38,365 bases of DNA, taken from assembly GCA_009694245.1 (NCBI GenBank), contig SHVO01000011.1, positions 1 to 38,365 on the forward strand, given 5' to 3'. Positions 26,935 through 36,275 of this stretch are shown in pieces. Source of the DNA: Rhodospirillaceae bacterium. Its GTDB lineage: Bacteria > Pseudomonadota > Alphaproteobacteria > Rhodospirillales > Rhodospirillaceae. The notes beneath the pieces were generated by a model. It ran no database searches, had not been told where the DNA came from, and saw only the letters and a program-made list of their open reading frames with translations. Position 1 is the stretch's first letter. Every line of letters begins with the position of its first letter. A program made the translations under genes and the position numbers.

Positions 26935-27864
26935 ATGTCCTCAGGAAAATACCGGCTTGTTACCCGCAGCGATTTCGACGGCCTCGTTTGCGCTGCGATC
27001 CTCAAGCAATTGAACATGATCGACGAGATCAAGTTCGTCCACCCGAAGGACATGCAGGACGGCGTGATCGAGATCACCAATCGCGACATCACCACCAATC
27101 TACCCTTCGTAGAGGGCGCCTACATTGCCTTCGACCACCACGAGAGCGAAACCATCCGCGTCGGCAAGAAACAAAACCATATCATCGACCCGAAGGCGCC
27201 GTCGGCCGCCCGGGTCGTATACAACTATTACGGGGGCAAGAAGAAGCTGCCGCGCATATCCGACGCGCTCATGGAGGCCGTGGACAAAGGCGATGCCGCC
27301 CAGTTTAACAAGGACGAAGTCCTCAATCCGCAGGGCTGGGATCTTATGAACTTCATTATGGACGCGCGCACCGGATTGGGGCGCTTCCGTGAATTCACCA
27401 TATCCAACTATCAGCTCATGATGGAACTCATCGACAAATGCGTCCAGATGTCGGTCGATGACATCGTCATGCTGCCCGATGTGGTCGAACGCGTTGACGT
27501 CTATGTCGAGCACGAAGCCAAAGCCAAGGAGCAGATCAAGCGCTCCTCCACGATCCACAAGAATCTGGCGGTCCTCGATTTGCGCAATGAGGAAACCATT
27601 TGGGCTTGCAACCGCTTCCTGATCTACGCGCTCTATCCGCAAACCAATATTTCGATCCATGTGATGTGGGGCTTGAAGAAGCAGAACACCGTATTCGCCA
27701 TCGGCAACTCAATCTTCGACCGCTCCTCCAAGACAAACATCGGTGAGCTGTGTTTGAAATATGGCGGCGGCGGCCACCACGCGGCCGGAACCTGCCAGGT
27801 TCCCAATGATCAGGCAGAGAAGACGCTGAAGGATCTGATCGAAAAGATTAACAAAGACGGTTAA
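26935..27864 (+). CDS. DHH-family phosphoesterase (exopolyphosphatase-like)
   Basis: A 309-residue DHH/DHHA1 phosphoesterase. Metal-binding motifs include SDFDG (Asp13, Asp15), the DHH triad at residues 67-69 in AFDHHES, and the DHHA1-type GGGGHHAAGTC near residues 280-290. The family includes nanoRNases, pAp phosphatases, cyclic-dinucleotide hydrolases and exopolyphosphatases; the size and KYRLVTRSDFDGLVCAA opening match proteins annotated exopolyphosphatase-like, but the substrate is not shown by sequence. The ATG at 26935 has GAGGGGAG upstream; the frame extends upstream without homology. It stands alone between the lipoprotein gene and zapE. Confidence 0.85.
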   Translation: MSSGKYRLVTRSDFDGLVCAAILKQLNMIDEIKFVHPKDMQDGVIEITNRDITTNLPFVEGAYIAFDHHESETIRVGKKQNHIIDPKAPSAARVVYNYYGGKKKLPRISDALMEAVDKGDAAQFNKDEVLNPQGWDLMNFIMDARTGLGRFREFTISNYQLMMELIDKCVQMSVDDIVMLPDVVERVDVYVEHEAKAKEQIKRSSTIHKNLAVLDLRNEETIWACNRFLIYALYPQTNISIHVMWGLKKQNTVFAIGNSIFDRSSKTNIGELCLKYGGGGHHAAGTCQVPNDQAEKTLKDLIEKINKDG

Positions 27865-28116
27865 GCACTCCGACCATATGGCGTGGATCGCTGCGTGCCG
27901 CCTCCGTTCGTTGCGTGGATTTGAAGTTCCAAATATCTCGAGGTACGTTCGCGCCGGAACTTTATGTCTAAAGGCCACGCGAGATTTATCGTTTTCCCGT
28001 ACTGCATCGATCCCAATGTCTCCATCAATGGCTGATGCGGCGCGGCGCGAATCTCGGAATCCCGGCACGAGCTCGGGCGGCACGTTGCGAATGGAAGTTG
28101 CAAATTCATCATCGCG

Positions 28117-29241
28117 ATGACTGAAACGCCACTGCAACGCTATCGCGAGCTCGTGGAGGTCGGCGGTCTCAAGGCCGATCCGAATCAGGAACTAACGGCG
28201 GAAAAACTTTCCAGCCTCGCCCATGCCTTAAAGGGATACGTGCCCAAGAGCGGCAAACGCGGCTGGATGAACCGCTTTGGCCTCAATGCGCGCGAAACAA
28301 CACCGCCGCCCCAGGGTCTTTATCTTTACGGCGGCGTCGGGCGCGGCAAGTCCATGCTGATGAATCTGTTCTATGACACGGCACCGGTAATAGCCAAGGA
28401 ACGGGTGCACTTTCACGCCTTCATGCGCGACATCCATGCCGAGATTCATCGCCGCCGTCAGATGCCGATGTATGAGGACGAGGGCGACCCGATTCCGGGC
28501 ATGGCCGAGGGCATCGCCGACAACACGACGCTCTTGTGTCTGGACGAGCTGGAGGTGCGCGACATCGCCGACGCCATGATCGTCGGGCGACTCTTCCAGA
28601 AGCTGTTTGAACGCGGCGTGGTTATCGTGTCGACGTCCAATCGGCCCCCCGACGAACTTTACAAACACGGCCTTCAGCGCGAGCGCTTTTTGCCGTTCAT
28701 CGCGCTCATCAAGGAACGCCTGGACGTTCTCGCACTGGAATCGGCGCAGGACTACCGCTTGGATCGGCTTGCCGGCGAGACGGTCTATCACGCGCCGCTG
28801 GGACGCGCCGCCGATGCCGCGCTGGATGCGGCTTGGGCACGGCTGACCGACGACGCTCCACTCATTTCCGACTTCGTGCAAATGCCGGGTCGGCGCATAG
28901 CGGTGCCGGCCGCCGCCCACGAGGTCGCGCGTTTTACATTCAGCGATTTATGTGATCAGCCGCTGGGCCCCAGCGACTATCTAGCCGTTGCCGCGCAATT
29001 CTCCACCGTAATCCTGAAGGATATTCCGCAGATGACCGAGGAGAAGAAGGACTCGGCCCGCCGCTTTGTCACCCTGATCGACGCACTTTACGAGCACCGC
29101 ACGGCGCTCGTGTGCTCCGCCGCGGTGCCGCCGGACCAACTCTATTCGGGCCGCGAGGGCGGTTTCGAATTCGCCCGCACGGCTTCGCGTCTGATCGAAA
29201 TGCAGGCCGCCGACTACATCAAGCAACGGCATTTGGAATAG
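28117..29241 (+). CDS. zapE: ZapE / AFG1-like ATPase
   Basis: A 374-residue AAA+ family ATPase of the ZapE/AFG1 type; the E. coli protein associates with the Z ring under stress and the mitochondrial relative helps turn over respiratory-chain subunits. Walker A is GGVGRGKSM (about residues 72-80), Walker B is LLCLDELEV, and the sensor STSNRPPDELY is present. Opening TPLQRYRELVEVGGLKAD is typical. In many alphaproteobacteria zapE lies directly before mdh-sucCD-sucA-sucB-lpdA; here two minus-strand envelope genes intervene. The 252-base gap upstream (27865-28116) holds no convincing gene. Confidence 0.94.
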   Translation: MTETPLQRYRELVEVGGLKADPNQELTAEKLSSLAHALKGYVPKSGKRGWMNRFGLNARETTPPPQGLYLYGGVGRGKSMLMNLFYDTAPVIAKERVHFHAFMRDIHAEIHRRRQMPMYEDEGDPIPGMAEGIADNTTLLCLDELEVRDIADAMIVGRLFQKLFERGVVIVSTSNRPPDELYKHGLQRERFLPFIALIKERLDVLALESAQDYRLDRLAGETVYHAPLGRAADAALDAAWARLTDDAPLISDFVQMPGRRIAVPAAAHEVARFTFSDLCDQPLGPSDYLAVAAQFSTVILKDIPQMTEEKKDSARRFVTLIDALYEHRTALVCSAAVPPDQLYSGREGGFEFARTASRLIEMQAADYIKQRHLE

Positions 29242-29257
29242 CCGGCGATACGGAACC

Positions 29258-30328
29258 CTAAAACTCGCAGGTATTCCGGTTGCGGGCCTCGATCTGCTTT
29301 TTGACGGCGGCGGTTATTTCCTCGTCGGTGGCGTAGAACTCCGGCAGCTGGCGCAGCAGGAGCGTAAAAGTGCCGGCCTTGGCTTCCTGGACTGTGACGT
29401 TCAGCTGCATGGGATTGTCCGCAAACTCAGGGTTCACCACGGCGATCTTCAGCTTGGGCATGCGCGCTTTGAGGCGCTCCACGGTTCCTAGGAACGAATC
29501 GCTGTGGAACGAGCCATTGATATGAATGACTTTGCGCCCGGCATTATTCGCGAGATGAAGCGCGATCGACTCGGCCATGGTGTCGTCGCGCGTCACTTGC
29601 GCCACGAAGCTGCGCAATTGCGTCTCGCTGGGCGGCTTGCGGGGCGCTGCTTTGTCTTTCGAATCCTCGCCACCGTGTCCGGCGTCGCCGCCGACAAAGC
29701 CCAGAAACTTGTCCTTGTAGGGACCGTCCGCTTGGTTCAATTCGGCGGCCACCCAGGCGCGCTGCTCCGGCTTGAGTCGGGTGAAGAAGGCGGTGCCCTC
29801 CCGACCGATACAACGGATGAACTTCTCGGGGGCGTTGGCGGCGACCACCGGCAGCTTATGTTCTTTGGCGTACTCGACCAGCGGCCGATAGCTGGTTGTG
29901 TAGTTGCTCCAGGCCCGGGCTTTTTCAGCGAACGGGGTCTCGCCGATACGTCCCGCCAGGTAATCATCCAGCGCCGGTTGAACGTCGCGCTCGAACTGTT
30001 CCATGGAAAGGCTTAAGTTGGGCGCGCGCGCATGTATCGCCCGTACCAGCGCCATCTCGGCCAAATGATTGCCCGGATGTTGATGGGCCTCGCCGATAAA
30101 GATCACATCAAAGCGGGCGAGCACTTCGGCGGCCTCGTCGACCGAGACGCGCCACGCCGGGCGTGCGCCGGCGTCGGTATAAATCAACGCGTAGGACGTC
30201 AGGTCGGGAAGCGATGCGTCGAGCGTCGTCGATTCCGATCCGGTCGAGCAGGCCGCGAGCATCAGCGCAAGGCCGGGGCCGGCGAAGCGACTCATGGTCG
30301 TGATAAACACTTTGCCGGCACGTCGCAT
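29258..30328 (-). CDS. ChaN-like lipoprotein
   Basis: A 356-residue lipoprotein with a ChaN/haem-binding-uptake domain (the fold of Campylobacter ChaN). The lipobox is LAAC with Cys27 as the lipidated residue. The domain signature is visible as VIFIGEAHQHPGNHLAEM (about residues 74-91), LSMEQFERDVQPALDDYLAG, and a late INGSFHSD. ChaN binds haem dimers through a tyrosine; haem binding here is only inferred. A charged insert (GGEDSKDKAAPRKPPS) interrupts the domain. The ATG at 30328 has GAGGA six bases upstream. It follows the LytM-like gene by 21 bases on the same strand, so the two form an envelope operon inserted between zapE and mdh. Confidence 0.85.
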   Translation of the reverse strand: MRRAGKVFITTMSRFAGPGLALMLAACSTGSESTTLDASLPDLTSYALIYTDAGARPAWRVSVDEAAEVLARFDVIFIGEAHQHPGNHLAEMALVRAIHARAPNLSLSMEQFERDVQPALDDYLAGRIGETPFAEKARAWSNYTTSYRPLVEYAKEHKLPVVAANAPEKFIRCIGREGTAFFTRLKPEQRAWVAAELNQADGPYKDKFLGFVGGDAGHGGEDSKDKAAPRKPPSETQLRSFVAQVTRDDTMAESIALHLANNAGRKVIHINGSFHSDSFLGTVERLKARMPKLKIAVVNPEFADNPMQLNVTVQEAKAGTFTLLLRQLPEFYATDEEITAAVKKQIEARNRNTCEF

Positions 30329-30349
30329 TTTCTGTCCTCAGTTTCCGAG

Positions 30350-31492
30350 CTATTGGGCGCGGCGCTCGCGCATCACCGATCGGGGGTCGATCTGATAGCC
30401 GTCGCGCAAGAGTTCAATATGGAAAAACCGACCCGCTCCCGGATGCTCGCGCCCCACCCACTGCGGATTGCCGATTGGTTCTGCTGCTTCCACGTGACTT
30501 CCCGGCGCCGGCCCCGTGCGATCCACCAGCGCAATCTTTACAGTCATGTTGGCTTGACGTTTTTCGCCTTGGATCACAACCCAGTCATAGAGCGGCATGT
30601 CGGGATATTTCAGGCTTCGGCGAACCACCGTGCCTGCGAAGGGCGCCACCGTCGGCTGGTTGGGTAGGCCCATCATGATCTCGATTCCCGGATGCGGGTA
30701 TTCCTCAGGCCCGGCGGATTTGGCTGAGTTCCATATCCGGCTGACGTCGGGGGCAAAGACATCTCGCTGCCTGAGTTCTTTCAGAAACCAATGACATAGC
30801 GCCCACGACGCGGTTCCAAAATCGATGTCGCAGGCCTTGGCGCGCGAACTCGACCAGGCGATCATGCGCCAGCGACCCTCGCTCAGGCGGAAGAAGCTTG
30901 ATTGCCGGTACGCCAAGCCTTTTACATAGGGCTCGGGCACGTCGAGGATCAGCTCATAGGCACCGTCGGGGAAGCCGGTTAAGGGTTCAAATGCGGGCGT
31001 CGCTGCCTGGCCATCGTTAGCGGACCGGGCGGCCTGGAACCGAGCGGCCGGGACCAGGCCGCCATCATAAAAGTGCAAGGCAAAGGCCTCGGGCATGAGG
31101 CGCTCAAAAGACAGCGTCCAAGGCGCCGTCAGCACCAGGCTGTCCAGCGTATCGGGACCCGGATAGCGTTCGGGAACATTCTCCAGGCCGGCAGCGGCGC
31201 AAAGATCAGGCGCATCATAGAGTACGCAGGCCAGATAGGTCTTAAAGGTGCAGACCGGACTGCTGCCCGGACCTGCGCAAGTCTGGGTAAGGTCGGGGCG
31301 GGGTCCTTGTGGCCGCTCGCTTGTCAGCGTCGTCCAGTAGGCGGGGTTTGGTGGCGGATTTAAGCTCGGCGACTGCGCCTTTCCGGCGCTCGCGCCCGCT
31401 AGTGGTGCCTGGGCCTGGAGGCCTTCGGGATTGGCGAAAATCCCAATTAAAAGTGCGGTAATGGCGGCTTTTGGCCAGTCAGCCCACGACAT
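30350..31492 (-). CDS. secreted protein with degenerate LytM/M23-like domain
   Basis: A 380-residue exported protein. A cleavable signal peptide is seen (MSWADWPKAAITALLIGIFA, cleavage near AQA), followed by a Pro-rich linker and a ~200-residue region I cannot name. The C-terminal ~110 residues resemble an M23/LytM domain: EYPHPGIEIMMGLPNQPTV, APFAGTVV, and finally FFHIELLRDGYQIDPRSVM. In active M23 enzymes the first motif is HxxxD and the last HxH; here the Asp is Glu and the first His of HxH is Phe, so zinc catalysis is doubtful, as in EnvC/NlpD-type activators. The ATG at 31492 has AAGGG upstream; the frame extends to 31768 without signal-peptide logic. ChaN-like gene follows. Confidence 0.65.
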   Translation of the reverse strand: MSWADWPKAAITALLIGIFANPEGLQAQAPLAGASAGKAQSPSLNPPPNPAYWTTLTSERPQGPRPDLTQTCAGPGSSPVCTFKTYLACVLYDAPDLCAAAGLENVPERYPGPDTLDSLVLTAPWTLSFERLMPEAFALHFYDGGLVPAARFQAARSANDGQAATPAFEPLTGFPDGAYELILDVPEPYVKGLAYRQSSFFRLSEGRWRMIAWSSSRAKACDIDFGTASWALCHWFLKELRQRDVFAPDVSRIWNSAKSAGPEEYPHPGIEIMMGLPNQPTVAPFAGTVVRRSLKYPDMPLYDWVVIQGEKRQANMTVKIALVDRTGPAPGSHVEAAEPIGNPQWVGREHPGAGRFFHIELLRDGYQIDPRSVMRERRAQ

Positions 31493-31687
31493 GTCAGCCC
31501 TTCCCAAATGCCCGCAAATGTCTGCCGCCCAATAAAAGCTTAGTTCAGTCCTGGGATTGAGGAAAGCAGCGTATCCGATGCCGGGTCCTGCCTGCCCCCC
31601 TGCTTGCCCTGAGGACAGTATTCGCGCTACCACGACACCACAATTCGCGGTCGCCTCCGGTTCGTAACCGCCGACCGTCATCGATAA

Positions 31688-32671
<984 letters not shown>

Positions 32672-32689
32672 GAACCGGACAGGACTTCA

Positions 32690-33889
32690 ATGAATATTCA
32701 TGAGTATCAAGCCAAGCAACTTCTGAAGAAGTTCGGCGTGCCCGTTCTCGCGGGCGGTGTCGCTTACACCGCCGAGGAGGCGGAGAAGGTCGCGGAAGGC
32801 CTTAAGGCCAGCGTGTTTGTCGTGAAATCGCAGATTCACGCCGGCGGTCGGGGCAAAGGTAAGTTCAAGGAGGCCGCCGCAGGCGGCAAGGGCGGCGTGC
32901 GCGTCGTCAAGTCGGCTGCCGAGGTGAAGGAAAACGCCCGCCAAATGCTCGGCAATACTCTCGTCACGCACCAGTCGGGCCCCGACGGCAAAAAGGTAGA
33001 AAGAGTTTATATCGAGTCCGGCTGCAATATTGCTCGCGAACTTTATCTAGCGATCCTGGTCGATCGCGGAACGTCGCGTGTCACCATCATGGCCTCGACC
33101 GAAGGCGGCGTGAATATCGAGGACGTTGCCCATAACTCACCCGAGAAAATCGTATTTCAGGGCATTGACCCGGCCACCGGGATTCAAGGCTTCCACTGCC
33201 GCAAAATCGCATTTGCGCTCGGCCTTAAGGACAACCAGGTCAAGTCCTGCACCAAGCTCTTGATGGCGCTTTATCGGGCCTTCCTGGAGACCGACGCCTC
33301 GATGCTGGAGATTAACCCGCTGGTGGTTACGACCGAAGGCGAGGTCCTGCCGCTCGATGCCAAGATGAATTTCGATTCCAATGCGCTCTACCGTCATCCG
33401 GACATCGTCGAACTGCGCGATGAGGATGAAGAAGATCCGATGGAGCTTGAAGCATCCCAGCATGACCTTAACTACATCAAGCTCGATGGCTCGATCGGCT
33501 GCATGGTCAACGGCGCCGGCTTGGCCATGGCGACCATGGATATCATCAAGCTCTATGGCGCTTCGCCCGCGAATTTCCTCGATGTCGGCGGTGGCGCGAC
33601 CAAGGAGCGTGTCACCACTGCTTTCAAGATCATTCTCTCGGACCCCAACGTCGAAGGTATCCTGGTGAATATCTTCGGCGGCATCATGCGCTGCGACGTT
33701 ATCGCCGAAGGCGTTGTTTCGGCGGCGCGCGAGATCAGCCTCAACGTGCCGCTGGTCGTCCGCCTTGAAGGCACCAACGTCGCGTTGGGCAAGAAGATCA
33801 TGGCCGATTCCGGCCTGCCGATCATTTCCGCGGATAACCTCGCCGACGCCGCTCAAAAAGTGGTCAAGGCCGTGAAGGAGGCCGCGTAG
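32690..33889 (+). CDS. sucC: SucC succinyl-CoA synthetase beta subunit
   Basis: A 399-residue ATP-grasp subunit that binds nucleotide and succinate. The start [19 protein letters not shown] is canonical; [15 protein letters not shown] is the nucleotide-binding lysine/glycine segment, LEINPLVVT carries metal ligands, and [17 protein letters not shown] contacts the phosphohistidine loop of SucD. The stop codon is directly followed by the sucD start with no gap, consistent with equal synthesis of the two subunits. Confidence 0.98.
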   Translation: MNIHEYQAKQLLKKFGVPVLAGGVAYTAEEAEKVAEGLKASVFVVKSQIHAGGRGKGKFKEAAAGGKGGVRVVKSAAEVKENARQMLGNTLVTHQSGPDGKKVERVYIESGCNIARELYLAILVDRGTSRVTIMASTEGGVNIEDVAHNSPEKIVFQGIDPATGIQGFHCRKIAFALGLKDNQVKSCTKLLMALYRAFLETDASMLEINPLVVTTEGEVLPLDAKMNFDSNALYRHPDIVELRDEDEEDPMELEASQHDLNYIKLDGSIGCMVNGAGLAMATMDIIKLYGASPANFLDVGGGATKERVTTAFKIILSDPNVEGILVNIFGGIMRCDVIAEGVVSAAREISLNVPLVVRLEGTNVALGKKIMADSGLPIISADNLADAAQKVVKAVKEAA

Positions 33890-34765
33890 ATGGCCGTTCT
33901 CGTTAATAAGAAGACCAAAGTCATTTGTCAGGGATTTACCGGCAGCCAAGGCACATTCCACTCCGAGCAGGCGATTGCGTACGGCACCCAAATGGTCGGC
34001 GGCGTGACGCCCGGCAAAGGCGGCACCACCCACCTCGACCTGCCGGTTTTCGACACTGTCGCCACCGCAAAGAAGGCAACCGGTTGCGACGCGTCGGTGA
34101 TCTACGTTCCGCCGCCGTTCGCGGCCGACGCCATCCTTGAGGCCATCGATGCCGAGCTGGCGCTGGCGGTCTGTATCACCGAAGGCATACCGGTACTCGA
34201 CATGGTGCGGGTGAAACGCGCCTTACAGGGCTCCAAGACCCGCCTCATCGGGCCCAATTGCCCTGGGGTCATCACGCCGGGCGAATGCAAGATCGGCATC
34301 ATGCCCGGTCACATCCACTTGCGCGGCAAGATCGGAATTGTCTCGCGGTCCGGCACGCTGACCTATGAGGCCGTCGCGCAGACCACCGCCGCCGGTTTGG
34401 GTCAAACCACTTGCATCGGCATTGGTGGCGACCCTGTCAACGGCACCAATTTCATCGATTGCCTCGATTTGTTCCTCAATGATGACGAGACCCAAGGCAT
34501 CATAATGATCGGCGAGATCGGCGGCACCGCTGAGGAAGACGCCGCGGCATTTTACAAAGCGGCAAAAAAGAAAAAACCCATTGTCGGTTTTGTCGCCGGC
34601 TCAACCGCTCCACCGGGACGGCGCATGGGTCATGCCGGCGCCATTATTTCGGGCGGCAAGGGCACCGCTGCGGCCAAGTTTGAAGCCATGAAAGATGCCG
34701 GCTTCCTTCTGGCCGATTCGCCAGCGTTCTTGGGGTCGACAATGCTCAAGGCCATGAAGGGCTAA
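33890..34765 (+). CDS. sucD: SucD succinyl-CoA synthetase alpha subunit
   Basis: A 291-residue CoA-binding subunit. [20 protein letters not shown] is the CoA-binding loop, [21 protein letters not shown] is standard, and the phosphorylated histidine is His248 in [10 protein letters not shown]. It forms succinate, CoA and ATP/GTP from succinyl-CoA with SucC. Usually sucA follows; here two unrelated genes intervene before the broken sucA. Confidence 0.98.
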   Translation: MAVLVNKKTKVICQGFTGSQGTFHSEQAIAYGTQMVGGVTPGKGGTTHLDLPVFDTVATAKKATGCDASVIYVPPPFAADAILEAIDAELALAVCITEGIPVLDMVRVKRALQGSKTRLIGPNCPGVITPGECKIGIMPGHIHLRGKIGIVSRSGTLTYEAVAQTTAAGLGQTTCIGIGGDPVNGTNFIDCLDLFLNDDETQGIIMIGEIGGTAEEDAAAFYKAAKKKKPIVGFVAGSTAPPGRRMGHAGAIISGGKGTAAAKFEAMKDAGFLLADSPAFLGSTMLKAMKG

Positions 34766-34781
34766 TATTCCCTATCCCGTG

Positions 34782-35327
34782 ATGACGATGTGTAAACGAG
34801 TGGTGATCGCCGCCGCGCTTTTCATGGCTGCGGTGATTGGCGCGACACAACCCGCCATGGCGGCCGGGGATCAGTCGCAGCTGATGGTGGGCGCCGGCGT
34901 CTTTGGCTTCGGCGTCGCGAGCGAACCCAACAACGTCGAAGCTCGCATTCAATACCGCTTCAAGAACGGTTTCTTGGGCGGCGACGGCGCCTTTCGCGGC
35001 TTCAAGCCGTTGGTCGGTCTCGCCGCGCAGACCAGCGGCTCGGTCTTCGGTTACGCCGGCTTGGCGCTGCCCTTCGTATTCGGCGCCGATGGCCGCTGGG
35101 AGATCGTTGCCGAAGGCGCGCTCGGCGCATACCGCCAAGGCTCGAGTTTGCTCAATCTCGGCGGCACATTCGAGTTCCATCTTGGGCTTGGCGCCAACTA
35201 CGCCGTAAGCGAGAACGGCCGTCTGGGCGTCGGCATTTATCACATCTCCAATGCCAATTTGCACACCAAGAACCCGGGTGTGAATTCGGTCCTGGCCACC
35301 TATACCTTCACCTTCGCCGGGCCCTGA
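34782..35327 (+). CDS. PagL-like acyloxyacyl hydrolase family outer-membrane protein
   Basis: A 181-residue exported protein. A signal peptide (CKRVVIAAALFMAAV, cleavage near AMAA) is followed by alternating strands ending in an aromatic residue plus GP, consistent with a small beta-barrel. The C-terminal YHISNANLHTKNPGVNS resembles the lipid A 3-O-deacylase PagL active-site region, where His-x-Ser and a downstream Glu form the triad. His and Ser are present; the position expected for Glu seems to be Asn, so activity is uncertain. Starts at 34779 (GTG), 34782 and 34788 (ATG) are all possible; no strong ribosome site. The gene sits between sucD and sucA, outside their metabolic theme. Confidence 0.75.
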   Translation: MTMCKRVVIAAALFMAAVIGATQPAMAAGDQSQLMVGAGVFGFGVASEPNNVEARIQYRFKNGFLGGDGAFRGFKPLVGLAAQTSGSVFGYAGLALPFVFGADGRWEIVAEGALGAYRQGSSLLNLGGTFEFHLGLGANYAVSENGRLGVGIYHISNANLHTKNPGVNSVLATYTFTFAGP

Positions 35328-35336
35328 TCAATTGGG

Positions 35337-36006
35337 ATGATCCTCGCAGCCGAAAAGCGTTTCATCTTCATCCACGTGCCAAAAGCAGCAGGCACATCCA
35401 TCAACAGCGCGGTGTCGATGCATGACGTTTTTTTTCGGCGCGCGCGGCTCTGCGGCGCGGCAGGCCGTTGCGGAGAAAGCCGGACTGCCGCCGGCGACGG
35501 CCGGACTGACCGAACACGCGTCGGCAAAACAATTCATCGCTACATTGGGTCGCGGCGTCTTTAACGACTATTACACGTTCGGTTTTGTTCGCAATCCGTG
35601 GGATGTCGCGGTTTCGTGGTTTCACTACCGCCTGATCAACCCGACGATCGCCGGCCACGCCGAGGCCGCCGCTGCTGGAACCTTTCAGAAATACGTCCTG
35701 CAGTGTCTGACCCAGCCTGATTCGCAGCGCTTGGCGGGCTTGCAATATCCCTACTTGGTCGATGACGCCGGTCAGCTGGCGGTGTCGTTCATCGGCCGCT
35801 ACGTGTCGCTGGAACGCGACTTTGCCACGACGATCGCGCGTTTGGGGATCAGCACCTTGCCGCTCGATCACTTTAATCAGAGCTACCATGCCGCTTGGCC
35901 CGGGCTTTATACGACCGAGACGTTCGGAATTGTTCGCGCGCTGGTCGCTGCCGATGCCCAACTCTTTGGTTACTCGGCCGACCCGGCCACCTACGGCATC
36001 GGGTAA
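35337..36006 (+). pseudogene. sulfotransferase-family protein, frameshifted at a T8 run
   Basis: Two overlapping frames together make one ~222-residue sulfotransferase-like protein (Sulfotransfer_2 type). Frame one has the 5'-PAPS-binding loop FIFIHVPKAAGTSI near the N-terminus; after the run of eight T at 35428-35435 the homology moves to the +1 frame, which has the 3'-phosphate-binding GFVRNPWDVAVSWFHYR and the rest of the protein. Removing one T restores a continuous product (HDVFFGARG). The interruption is a true pseudogene, a slippery phase-variable tract, or a base-calling error. Substrate unknown; such enzymes often modify surface glycans. It begins 9 bases after the PagL-like gene. 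Confidence 0.75.
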
Positions 36007-36066
36007 AGTCCTTGCCCCCGGCTATCGCTCTAATTATTTGACTTATAATGGTTTTATGCCAAAACC

Positions 36067-36087
36067 CCCGGCGTTTCCGACGCCGGG
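36067..36087. terminator. hairpin before sucA
   Basis: CCCGGCGT and ACGCCGGG form a perfect 8-bp stem with a 5-base loop, followed on the plus strand by TCGGTTCTTCC and flanked on the other side by AAAACC. It probably ends transcription from the sulfotransferase gene. Confidence 0.5.
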
Positions 36088-36161
36088 TCGGTTCTTCCTG
36101 CAATCGCAAGACCGATACCTGACCGGGGTGTCGGCCAGCCCTGGAAAGCAAGTCTAAGTCG

Positions 36162-36190
36162 TTGTCGGAAAGGGAATTTTCGTCTATTAT
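36162..36190 (+). promoter_or_regulatory. sucA: candidate promoter for sucA
   Basis: TTGTCG (36162-36167) and TATTAT (36185-36190) with 17-base spacing lie 86 bases before the sucA start. Together with the upstream hairpin this suggests sucA has its own promoter and is no longer simply read through from sucD. Confidence 0.35.
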
Positions 36191-36275
36191 TAAGGTTGAT
36201 CGGCGGCTCGCATTGCAGTCCCATTCCCCTGAGGGGTCAGCGAGCGCCTGATTTGGGACTTTAAGGACCTCACCC

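Noticed and set aside
27878-28120. 80-codon plus-strand frame between the DHH gene and zapE
   Set aside because: No ribosome site, no recognisable motif, low-complexity Arg/Ser composition; overlaps the zapE start by four bases but nothing supports it as a gene.
34779-36006. a new defence or toxin system between sucD and sucA
   Set aside because: The two genes are recognisable as PagL-like and sulfotransferase-like; no nuclease, toxin, reverse transcriptase or sensor domain is seen there or elsewhere in the window.
36044-36049. TATAAT preceded directly by TTGACT
   Set aside because: The two boxes abut with no spacer, so they cannot form a promoter pair; no -35 element lies 16-18 bases upstream of TATAAT.
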